64,000 bases of DNA from Saussurea involucrata (taxonomy: Eukaryota > Streptophyta > Magnoliopsida > Asterales > Asteraceae). Positions 9,972-20,045 of the stretch are shown piece after piece. The position numbers and the translations under genes are program-made. Each line of letters starts with the position of its first letter. The first letter of the stretch is position 1. The notes below the pieces were generated by a model. The model was given only the letters and a program-made list of their open reading frames with translations. It did not search any database and had not been told where the DNA came from. The stretch is from NCBI GenBank assembly GCA_033807775.1, contig CM066312.1, positions 25,703,696-25,767,695 on the forward strand. The letters run 5' to 3'.

Positions 9972-12900
9972 TTCCTTTGTTTGCAGGTCCTGAAGGGTAT
10001 CTGGTATCTCGATAGCTTATGCTCTAGACACATGACTGGCAAAAAGAACATGCTTGCTGAATATAAGGAAGAGAAAGGTCCTTCTGTGACTTTTGGTGGA
10101 AATGGAAAAGGCTATACCCGAGGATTTGGTGTACTCTCTAATGGTACAACAACCTTCGGAAGAGTCGCATATGTCGAAGGGCTGAAGCACAATCTTCTGA
10201 GCATCCGTCAGCTCTGTGATAAGGATTACAAAGTATGTTTTACTAAGGAATCCTGCTTTGTCACTGACAAAAAGGAGAAAGTCTCACTCAGTGGATATCG
10301 TTTGGAAAATGTTTATGTTATAAACATGGACTCAACAACCACTGAGAATTCCTGTTTCTTCTCCAAAGCCTCATCTGATGTCAATTGGCTATGGCATAAG
10401 AGGCTCTCTCATCACAACTTCAAGACACTGAATACTCTCTCTTCAAAAGAGTTAGTCACGGGTCTACCTCAACATTCATATGCTAAGGAATCTCTATGTT
10501 CAGCATGTGAAAAAGGGAAACAAACCAAAGCAAGCTTCAAGTCAAAGCAAGTCTCCTCAGTGTCATCTCCTCTTCAACTTCTTCACATGGATTTGTTTGA
10601 TCCTGTTAACAAACAATCCCTCGCTGGAAAGAAATATACACTGGTCATTGTTGTGGAATTCTCTCGCTACACCTAGGTTATGTTTCTCTGTTCTAAGAGT
10701 GACACCCCTGAAGAACTCATCTCTTTTGTCAGGAAAATGGAAGTCCTGAATAATATGACCGTTCGCTCAATAAGGAGTGATCATGGGATTGAATTCAAAA
10801 ACAGTTCCCTTGATAACTTCTTTGAAATTAAGGGTATTTATCACAACTTTTCTTCAGTGAGAACACCGCAACAAAATGGAGTCGCAGAAAGAAGAAATCG
10901 AACGATCATCGAAGCTGCACGTTTAATGCTCAGTGATTCTCTTCTACCTACTCAGTTCTGGGCAGAAGCTGTCAACACTGCTTGTTTTACTCAAAACAGG
11001 TTGCTGATTGTCAAAAGATTCAAGAAAACAGCCTACGAACTTTTCCATGGGAGAAAGCCTTCAATTAGCTTTCTTCACATCTTTGGATGTCAGTGTTTCA
11101 TACTGAACAACAGGGATGCCCTAGGAAAGTTTGATCCCAAGGCTGATGATGGAATATTTCTTGGATATTTTTCTAATTTTAAAGCCTTCAGAGTCTTCAA
11201 TCGTAGAAGACAAACTGTAGAAGAAACAATCCACGTCATTTTTGACGAATCCCGTTTAGCAAATTCAAAACCTTCTGCTGATACTGAAGAACTGAATCAA
11301 TGGATGTTTTCTCACCTTGGGGACTCGGAAAGCATTCCCAATCCTCAGGTCAACATCCCTACCGCTGATGATGATGATCCTACCATCATCCCAAGCATGC
11401 AGACAAGTGAAGCTGAATTATCATGGGTTTCAGTTGTTCCTCTCAACACTATGCCTGATTCTGAACCATCTACCTCAGCTATCTCATCTACTTCTCAGCA
11501 ATCAGTGAATGAAATGACATCTGAACCTCTTCATCTTTTACCTGAAATTGCTGAAGCCTCTTCTTCAGCTCCTCCAGAAGTTCAAATTGAGTCAGCGAAT
11601 AATGCTCTTGCTCAGCGATGGACTATTAATCACCCCATTGATCAAATTCTTGGTGATCCAAACGATGGTGTTCAGACTCGATGAGGTTCAGGTAACATTT
11701 GCTTATTTGTTAACTTTATTTCTCTAATTGAACCAAAGAAAACACATGATGCCCTCAGAGATCCAAACTGGGTCAGCGCTATGCAAGAAGAGCTGACAGA
11801 CTTTGAAAGAAACAAAGTTTGGAAACTCGTTCCAAAACCATCTGACAAGTCAGTGATAGGCACTAAGTGGGTCTATCGAAACAAGTTGGATGAACATGGA
11901 ACTATAACCCGCAACAAGGCTCGTCTTGTTGCTCAGGGATACAGGCAAGAGGAAGGCATAGACTACGACGAAACATTTGATCCAGTGGCAAGAATCGAAG
12001 CAATTCGTCTATTCTTAGCATACGCTGTTCACGGAGACTTCAAGGTATATCAAATGGATGTGAAATCAGCATTCCTTAACGGAAGGCTGAATGAAGAAGT
12101 CTATGTTGAACAACCTCCAGGATTCACTGATCCTAAGCATCCAGGTTATGTATATAAACTGGATAAGACACTCTATGGCTTAAAGCAAGCTCCTCGTGCA
12201 TGGTATGACACTCTCTCTACTTATCTCCATATTGAAAATTTTGAGCGAGGTAAAATCGATAAAACTCTATTTTTTAGGAAAATAAAAGGTCATATCATTC
12301 TTGTTCAAATATATGTCGATGATATAATATTTGGTTCTACTAACCCTGAATTATGTACTCGTTTCGCTGAAAGAATGAAAGCTGAATATAAAATGAGTAT
12401 GATGGGTGAACTGACATATTTCCTTGGTCTTCAAATCAAGCATAATGAAAAAGGCACTTTCATTCACCAAGGTAAGTATGTTAAAGATATGCTGAAAAAG
12501 TTTGATTTAACTCAAAGCTCAGCTATGAAAACCCCAATGGCACCACCGCTGACACTTAACAAATATCCCTCAGGGAAGCCTGTTAATGTCACAGCGTACC
12601 GTGGGATGATCGGCTCTCTTCTGTATCTTACAGCTAGCCATCCTGATATTATGTATGCAACTTGTTTATGTTCACGATATCAATCTGAACCTAAGGAATC
12701 TCATTTGATCGCTGTAAAGCGTATTTTTCGATACCTTAAGGGTACTCCTAACCTAGGTATTTGGTATCCCAAAGACTCGGGGTTTGATCTAATCGCCTAT
12801 TCAAATAGTGATTTTGCAGGATGCAAATTGGACAGAAAAAGCACCACAGGAGGCTGTCAGCTCCTGGGTGGAAAGCTGGTGAGTTGGACTAGTAAAAAGC

Positions 12901-13258
12901 AAAATTCAGTGTCCACTTCAACCGCTGAAGTTGAGTACGTAGCCGCTGGAAGCTGTTGTTCTCAGGTCTTATGGATGAGAAATCAACTATTGGACTATGA
13001 CCTTCAGCTCTCCAAAATTCCAATCTATTGCGACAGCACTAGTGCCATCGCCATAGCAAACAATCCAGTGCTACACTCAAAGACCAAACACATTGAGATC
13101 AGGTATCATTTTATCTGATATCATGTGATGAATGGTGATATAGAACTTTATTTTATTCCAACTGTTTTTAGTTAGCTGATTTGTTTACCAAACCTCTTGA
13201 TGAGACAAGATTCAACTTTCTCATCAGCAAGCATGGAATGCTGAACCTAGAAGAATAA
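9972..13258 (+). pseudogene. pol: Element A pol: protease, integrase, RT, RNase H with in-frame stops
   Basis: A single frame with several stops; copia order. The protease site reads LDSLCSRHMTG, so the catalytic D-S-G has become D-S-L. Integrase shows the HHCC finger (WHKRLSHHNF, CSAC), first Asp in HMDLFDP, second in SDHG and Glu in NGVAERRNRT, with a TAG at 10674-10676 between the first and second acidic residues. TGA at 11682 separates integrase from RT. RT has the catalytic YVDD at 12312-12323. RNase H follows, with a TGA at 13116 and the final TAA at 13256-13258. gag ends in a different frame, and TTTGTTTGCAG lies just before the first pol residues, which could be a splice acceptor. No product is expected from this copy. 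Confidence 0.9.
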
Positions 13259-14221
13259 AATATTCAGTGGTTAACATTAAGATCAGTGATAAAATGAACT
13301 TGTATACCCCTATTAATCATCTAATCCCTGAACAAATTGATTCACTGATATCAAGGCACGTTCTATTTCTTAAACGCCGACGTTTACTTCAGCATGCAGA
13401 ATTTCAAAATAATTTACATCGCTGAATATCTCTTCCTTTCAGTGGTTCTTTTGAAAATCTCACTGATCAGTGCTCTTTTTTTTAAATATCCCTGAGCTTT
13501 TCTAAAACCCTCAGAGACAACTTAAAATACGAAAGGACGTTTGTGACGTCATCCTTCGGATAAACCATGGCATGCCTTTTCGTCTGACACGTTCTCCCGT
13601 TTCGTTTCCTTGTCTAATAAGATTCAAGGGACATGTCACGTGTCATCATGAAAAACTTTTCCCGCTCCTAGTTTTTCTCTCTCTACTCTCACTATATAAA
13701 CCATTCGAGTTTATATTTTTACCTTTTACACGATCATAGTCTCCTAAAGCAAAAGAACTCACTTAACTCTCTTGCATTCGGATTATTCTCTCAAGAACCT
13801 GTGTTAATCATCTTCCTCTACTTCACGAAACATATTTACATTTTATTTCCATCTTAAAAACTTGTTTGTGATCTTGTTATTGTTTTTAAAAGATCAAACA
13901 AAAGAACTTTCTAAAAATGAAATCATTTTATTCTTGGTTTTATGCACACAGTCTGTTTACAGGTTGTTCTTCAAGTTTATAACAAAAATCTTAAACTTGA
14001 AACATTTCATACGTTTTTCCAGAATCCTTTCTTTAAAAGGAAGCTGGTAAAACAAGATTTCTCACTAGTTTTACAACTTCTTTTGAAACTAGAAAACCTA
14101 GTTTACCATTTATTTCTCCAAATGGAAACTACAAACTCTTTCTAAAAACCCTTATTTTGGAAACTTTTCCATTTTAAGAAATTTTTCTCATCTTCTTCAT
14201 CTCTGTGTGTTCAGAACAGAA
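13259..14221 (+). promoter_or_regulatory. Element A pol-aORF spacer with candidate internal promoter
   Basis: 963 non-coding bases. TGACGTCA (13544-13551) and CACGTG (13637-13642) are bZIP/bHLH-type ACGT motifs. They are followed by TATATAAA (13693-13700), about 520 bases before the aORF ATG at 14222. Elements B, C and D have a TATA box at the equivalent place. CAGTGG/CACTGA words are frequent in the first third. ORFs in this stretch look like chance. Confidence 0.5.
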
Positions 14222-17200
14222 ATGGCAACCAATAACAATACCAACGCTGCATCTCCTGCAACTTCTGACAAGGCTGAACTTACCAAGGCACCAAACATGC
14301 GCCTTTCCCTAGACCAGATCCAGTTCCACTCCAACAACCCCTATGCTTTGCTGGAATTCCCTAAGAAGAAAATGGTCACTCATCTGAACGATGTTGTGAA
14401 CTTCATAAAATCCTGTCCTCTGGCGACAGCTCTATCTATCAGGCCTCCTGCTCTCAAAAACCTCTTGGCTCAGTTCTGGTACACGACTCATCGTACCCAA
14501 ATCACATCCACCAAAAACCCAAACAAGAAGATTGATGTCATCGCCTTCGAGACTGATCTATGCGAAGCAAAGATCACCCCTGGGGTTATCAGATCAGCTC
14601 TGAACCTCCTACAAGCTCTAAGGACAACAAGTTGTCTCTTTCCCTGACCCCAACTCCAACGAAGGAAAGGCTGAAATTATCTCCTTCTTGGACGCAATGA
14701 AGTATAACTGGAACACAGGGCGCGACAACCTCCCTGAGAAGAAGATAACCACCATGCTGAAGAGTAAGATGCCCAGCGAGATGAACTTCATCTTTGCTCA
14801 TGTCATAAGCTGTATGTCAGCAAAAACCGGGTCTACAGATTAGGCCTCGAAGACCCAATCTGCCATGGGTTACGCATTGATGAAAGGCTTGCACGTGGAC
14901 TGGGTTGCCTCATCTTTGAAGATCTAATGGAAAGGGTTGAACTCCCTAATAGGCCAACGAGCGTTCCATACCCGCAATTCCTTAGTGCCCTATTCATGCA
15001 TGGGCTGAAAGAAAAGTATCCGATCGAGGGAGACTTGAGACTCTCAGGTTGGCCCGAACGTGCTCGACTACAAGCCCATCCCGAACGAGGTACGTCTTTC
15101 TGAACTCTTACCTCTTTTTTGCTCCTCTACTTCTTCTATTTCTGCGGCTACCAACTTGGCAGTGGTCGTCCCAACCGCTGGTACCCAGGCTGCAACCACC
15201 TCCTATTCCAAAAATAGGAAACCCTCTGAATCCCCACTTGGCATCCATAAGACCAAGAAGATCTCCAAGGAACAACCCAAGCCTTCCTAGGCTAAAGACT
15301 CTACGTCCGTCCCTCTTCAGACGACGCTGGATGGTTTCGTGGCACGCTCCGCCACATCCGCTGAACCAACCTCTTCAATACCCACTTCAGTGCCTCAAGA
15401 CACTGAAGTTACAATGGAACAGGACCCCCCTTTCTTAGTACCTCAAAGTACTGGTGAAGTATTCTTCAGCGGATCCAACGCTGAATCTGCTACCCACACC
15501 CTCTTCACAACCTTTGCTTCTCCTCATTCTTTGGTCTTTTCTAAATTCAATTTCCCCTCTGCATCACCCTCAAATGTCATCCATCTGGACGACAGCTCTG
15601 CTGATGAACTACAGCGCTCGATGCATCAAAATCAAGGACCTGAAGGCGCTTCCACTCGACGAACGCTGGAAGATGACATGGAACACGTGTCAGGCACTGT
15701 GACATCCACACCTTTTCCAACCCGCCTCCAGGTAACCTAAATACTCCTCTCTCTGAAACCCCAACTTCTGAGCTTTCCTTTGTTCACAAGTTATTTTCTG
15801 TTACAGGTCCTAATTTGGGCACCATTAGCCACTCCCTCACAGAGATTGCTAATAAGGTGGAAACTCTTACCACCACCATCTCCTCGAACTCCACAACGGT
15901 TACAAACGTTGGGGAAACTTTAAAGAAGTTGGCTGATGTTGTAGCTGACAAAGCCTCAACTGCTGATATGTCCAAAGTTGAAGGCATCTTGTCTTCTGTT
16001 GCTGAGGCTCTCACAAACAACTCCTCTACCCTCAGTACTTTCAACAACCCCAACATCGATCTCTCCAACAACTTTAACACCCTGTCCAGCGAAGTCACAT
16101 CGCTGAATACAGTGGTTACAACTCTTCAGGGAGACGTATCTTCTCTGAAAAGAGAAATGAGCAATCTAGCTCTGAAGGTTGGCTCCTCGAACGAGCTGCT
16201 CCAACAAGTCCTCGAGCGCCTGAACGCTCCCACCGTCCCTCTATCCCACTTTACTCAGGTGGATCGGAAAAACCTGGAGAAGGTGGTGGAGTTCATTGAG
16301 AAGACCAACCCTGCTTTATCTGGCCTAGAAGACAGATTGGCAGCGGTTAAAAACCGTTCAGTCATTCCTGGCCCAGAAGACAGGAATGCTGAACAGGTAG
16401 TTGCTGCTACCGTTGATGCTGCTGCTGCTGTTGCCTCCCCCATCCAACATATGGAAGAGGGGGAGAAGGATAAAGATGAAGGCCTTCACCATGTTTCTGA
16501 GGGGGAGGATATTGGTAATAAGCCTCAGGGAGTTGAAAACCCTAAGGGAACAGAATTCTTGGAACATGCAAATTCTGGGGGGGAGAATGTCGAAGAATAG
16601 ACAAACTCTCCTATGCTTGTTGAATCCTCAGATGATGAAGAGGATGTTGAAGCTGAAGAAGAAGAAGACCTGGACATCCAGGATGACAAACCTTCATCAT
16701 CACCCAAAAATGATGATGATGTTGAAGGCTTCGTTTTTTTGCAGAAGCCAAAGAGAACCCCAGCTCTGAAAGGGTCGTTATCACTGAACAAGGGGAGGGG
16801 ACCAAAACTAAGCCTCTAGCGACTGTGGCCAACCAAGGAAAGAACAAAGGCCTCGCTGAGGACAACCTGGCTATTGTCCTCAAGAAGCCAGTTTGTCAGG
16901 TATGTTGTATTTTATTCCCTTACACTGCATCCCTTCTCTACCCCTTCTCAATAACTATCTTACTCTCACTCAAACCTCTAAACACTTAATCCATCCTTTC
17001 TCTATCTCTTCTTCAAAATAATCTTAACTCTGTGATCGTTTTGTTTCAGCTAGTCCTCTCCCCTGCTTGAGGGTCAAGCTGAAGCTCCCAGCAACAATCA
17101 AGAAATAATCCCAGCCACAAGAGCTGAAGAACAAATAATCCCGGTCCTAAACTTCGATGGGACCGATGACCTTTTTGAAGGAAAAGAAGAAGAACCTCTC

Positions 17201-18286
17201 TCTCATCCAAACAGACCTTCACTGACTCTTAAAAAGTCAAGTAAAGATGAAACCTCAGTGAGAGCGGCAATGATTCAAAAATTTGAAGATCAACGCATTG
17301 TCCCTCCGCACCTAAGCTTATTATCAAATAGGGAAATCGCTGAGGCTTTCAAAGCTGAAAAACTCCTGGCTGAACGAAAAAAGGCTGAAGAAAAAGATAA
17401 AGAATATGCCTTAGAACTTGTTCAACGTTCAGTCAAGGACCCTGCCCTGAAGAAGGTTCCTGTTGCTATTCAGCGAAAACTTTAGAAAGACGCCAAGAAG
17501 ATCAGAGAAGAAAAATCCAAGGTCTCTGATTCCACTGTGACTTGGTGCAAAGAAAAATGTCATTTCCAACAACATGCCTCCAAAATCAAAACGGTCAACA
17601 TCAAGGGAAGAACACTCAACGACGTTCCTATCGTCGATATTCAGATCATTAGGGAGAATGGTCACAAGGAAATCATCTACACTTCGTGGATCAACAAGCT
17701 TGGTTTCTCTGAATGGTTGGAGATGCGGATAGCCATTCAGCGGTCGCGTTCAAATTACAAAGCCTTTGTCGAGAAAGCTCTGAACAGACGGATCGACATG
17801 GTAACATCAGCCGTTGATATTCCTCATCCCCTTCCTCCAGTTCAACATAGAAGGCCTGCTGCAAAGAAAAAGAAGAAATCTTCAGCTTTCGGTCCTCCTA
17901 TACGAAATGAAACCGGCATCGAGTTCTCACGAGAAGCTGTCCTTGGTCCTGATCCTGACTTATCAGCTCTTGAGGTCTCCCTACCCCCTGGTGAAGATTT
18001 TATCCCTGGAAAGGTTGTCAGCGACCCGTATGGCATTTTCTTCATAGACTGCACTGGACGCAAATGCTTTCAACGCATCTCTGAGCTATCCATCACTCCT
18101 ATCGAACAGCTCAGAGATCTCATTTACTGGTGTAGTTTTAGAGAAGACATGCTCGGACACTTCATGAAGCCCTTAATCTACAAAGAAGCCAAGAAAAGAA
18201 GGGAACATGGAATGAAAGTCCCTGATTGGATGGTCCCTGCAACGAATACTCTTGATGAACTTCTTACCAAGAAAGAACCTGAATAG
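14222..18286 (+). pseudogene. Element A additional ORF (aORF, env-like), frameshifted
   Basis: ATG at 14222 (AGAAATGGC context). The N-terminal region (14222-14640) corresponds to the N-terminal domain of the other aORFs; a frameshift near 14605-14640 and a stop near 14840 break it. A Pro/Ser/Thr-rich part, a coiled-coil-like region (15815-16300) and an acidic Glu/Asp stretch (16613-16715) follow. After the candidate intron 16900-17053 comes a basic helical part, AMIQKFEDQR..AEKLLAERKKAEEK, and a C-terminal domain ending at TAG 18284-18286 (YGIFFIDCTGRKCFQ), shared with Z, B, C and D. There is no clear signal peptide. In SIRE elements this ORF is called env-like, but I see nothing that proves a membrane or fusion role; its function is unknown. 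Confidence 0.75.
16900..17053 (+). other. Candidate intron in element A aORF
   Basis: Donor CAG|GTATGTTG and acceptor TTTCAGCTAG|TCC, 154 bp, pyrimidine-rich 3' half. Using the CTAG acceptor the frame runs from VCQ into SSPLLEG, matching Z. The earlier CAG (17047-17049) would put a TAG in frame. Retention gives a tail of about 29 residues ending KPLNT, as in Z. Confidence 0.5.
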
Positions 18287-18556
18287 CTGATAGGATCTCC
18301 TTTTGTAATTCTTCTATCTTTTATCAGCTTGTAACTTTTTGTACTTGTAAATATTTATTCACTGTACTTGTAATTTTTCCACTTCCCCTTGTAATCTCTA
18401 CGGACTTAATGAAAATTTTCAGTAAATGTACTTTACTCCATTAGTACTTAAAAAGATCCCTGAAAATGGTAAATGGGACAAGTATTTTATGAGTCCTTTT
18501 TATCCTTATGTTTTTATACTTAACAATTTTCTTTTATTGCTATGTCATCATCAAAT
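18287..18556 (+). other. Element A 3' untranslated spacer
   Basis: 270 AT-rich bases between the aORF stop and the polypurine tract, with TGTACTTGTA repeats and possible plant polyadenylation context (AATGAAAATTTT). The equivalent spacer in Z (56944-57205) is closely similar. No gene seen. Confidence 0.5.
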
Positions 18557-18565
18557 AGGGGGAGA
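18557..18565 (+). other. Element A polypurine tract
   Basis: AGGGGGAGA, one base before the 3' LTR. It is the primer site for plus-strand DNA synthesis and is identical at the same spot in B, C and Z. Confidence 0.85.
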
Positions 18566-18566
18566 T

Positions 18567-18978
18567 TGTTGATCCAAGCCCTCAGTGATTTGATAATGAC
18601 CCTGAGAAACACTTAGTGAAAATTGTAAGAAGACAATATGTATTAGAGTTTCACTATCAAAGATAAATACTAAGTCTGTTTAGTACCGCTGATAGGAAAC
18701 TCATGTTCTTTAAATTACACTTCAGCGAACACTGTACATCAGTGAGCCCTGAGCCTGTTCAGTCTCACTGATGATCGCTGATCCCTTATGTTGTTTACTT
18801 ATGATCCCTGAAGACAAGATTCACGTTAACCATATTCTACGTTGAAGTCGAATATCAAGCCAAAGAACCAGCGACTAAGTCTACTAGTGACCTGATGCGG
18901 ATATCAGCGAAGCCAAGCCTTGTCCATTCAACGTGAACTTTCAAGTAGAAGACTTCAGTGAACGCTGAACTTTATTAT
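18567..18978 (+). repeat. Element A 3' LTR, piece 1
   Basis: First 412 bases of the LTR (TGTTGATCC...), interrupted by element B. The last five bases, ATTAT (18974-18978), are the left target duplication of B. It differs from the 5' LTR at about 19 positions by eye. Confidence 0.9.
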
Positions 18979-19653
18979 TGTTAGCTCCAATTCTACTGTT
19001 TATAGAAGTATTGAAAAATAGGCTAAGTGTTGACACCGACAGAGGTTCTGCCAAGACACCGATAGAAGACCCACGTGAAGACTCGACTGAAGACATTCAC
19101 AGAAGACAAGGCCACAGAGACTCTGCCATACTTGACAGAGCCTCTGTGGTATGAAGACTGAAGATTTAGAAGAATACTTGAAGATCAATACAAAGATGAT
19201 CGTGCTTCCCACGTTTACTGTTGTACGAAGATCCTGAAGATCATTCGTACAAGGCTCGCCCTGCTGCCTCCACGTGTCAACCTCTGATGGGTTACAGTCC
19301 TTTGTAGAGTGCGGCACACTACATCAATGTTGTACCTGTCACTGTTCCACGATAGTGTCTTTGTACCTTAGTACTTCTTGTCTCCACCTTATCCCCTGTA
19401 GAAGTAGTATAAATAGAAGACTCATGTTGAGCTCTTCTATTAGGCTTTGCACTACACACACACACCATTAGAGCAGAATTCTTGTAATACCTTCGGTGTT
19501 CTTGGTGTTCTTATTATATCAAATACAGTGACTCATTGAGTTAATTATCTGTGTTATTTCCACTTCATGTATTTGATATTGTGTGTTTATCTATCAAGTT
19601 TTACCTCTTTAGTTCGTCAAAACGCTTCTGCATCCTAATGTATTTGAACTAAT

Positions 19654-19715
<62 letters not shown>

Positions 19716-19740
19716 TTGTTAAGCATTATAGGAACCAACA
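18979..19740 (+). repeat. Element B 5' LTR
   Basis: 762 bp, TG..CA ends. TATA box TATAAATA at 19408-19415. A (TA)n tract occupies about 19655-19713 near the 3' end. CAGAG/CTCTG words occur in the first 200 bases. Confidence 0.95.
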
Positions 19741-19742
19741 AT

Positions 19743-19754
19743 TGGTATCAGAGC
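19743..19754 (+). other. Element B primer-binding site
   Basis: TGGTATCAGAGC, two bases after the LTR; a perfect match to the copia initiator-Met-tRNA site. Confidence 0.95.
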
Positions 19755-20045
19755 CATCCTTGATTTTCTATATCAAGAGATCCTCACTTACAATGATTTT
19801 TGGTAGAAACTTGGCTTGATTTTAACCTGTTCTTAGTTTATTTCAAACAGACTCTGTTTTTATACCATTCTCGACCAGTTCGACTTTGGTAAACCTACAA
19901 AATCTGTTTTCTCTGTTAAAACTCTCCATCTTAGTGCATTGCTCAAGGTTTAAGCTTATAAACACATTTCGAAGCATCCACATCATCATCTGAAAGTTTT
20001 CAGTTCACACTCTGTTTTTCTGGTATTTTCCAAACCTCTTTCATA

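Noticed and set aside
13862..14145. Small ORFs before the A aORF
   Set aside because: AT-rich leader sequence with no counterpart in B, C or D.
19655..19713. (TA)n tract as an origin or regulatory array
   Set aside because: It is a microsatellite inside the B LTR, present in both LTR copies.
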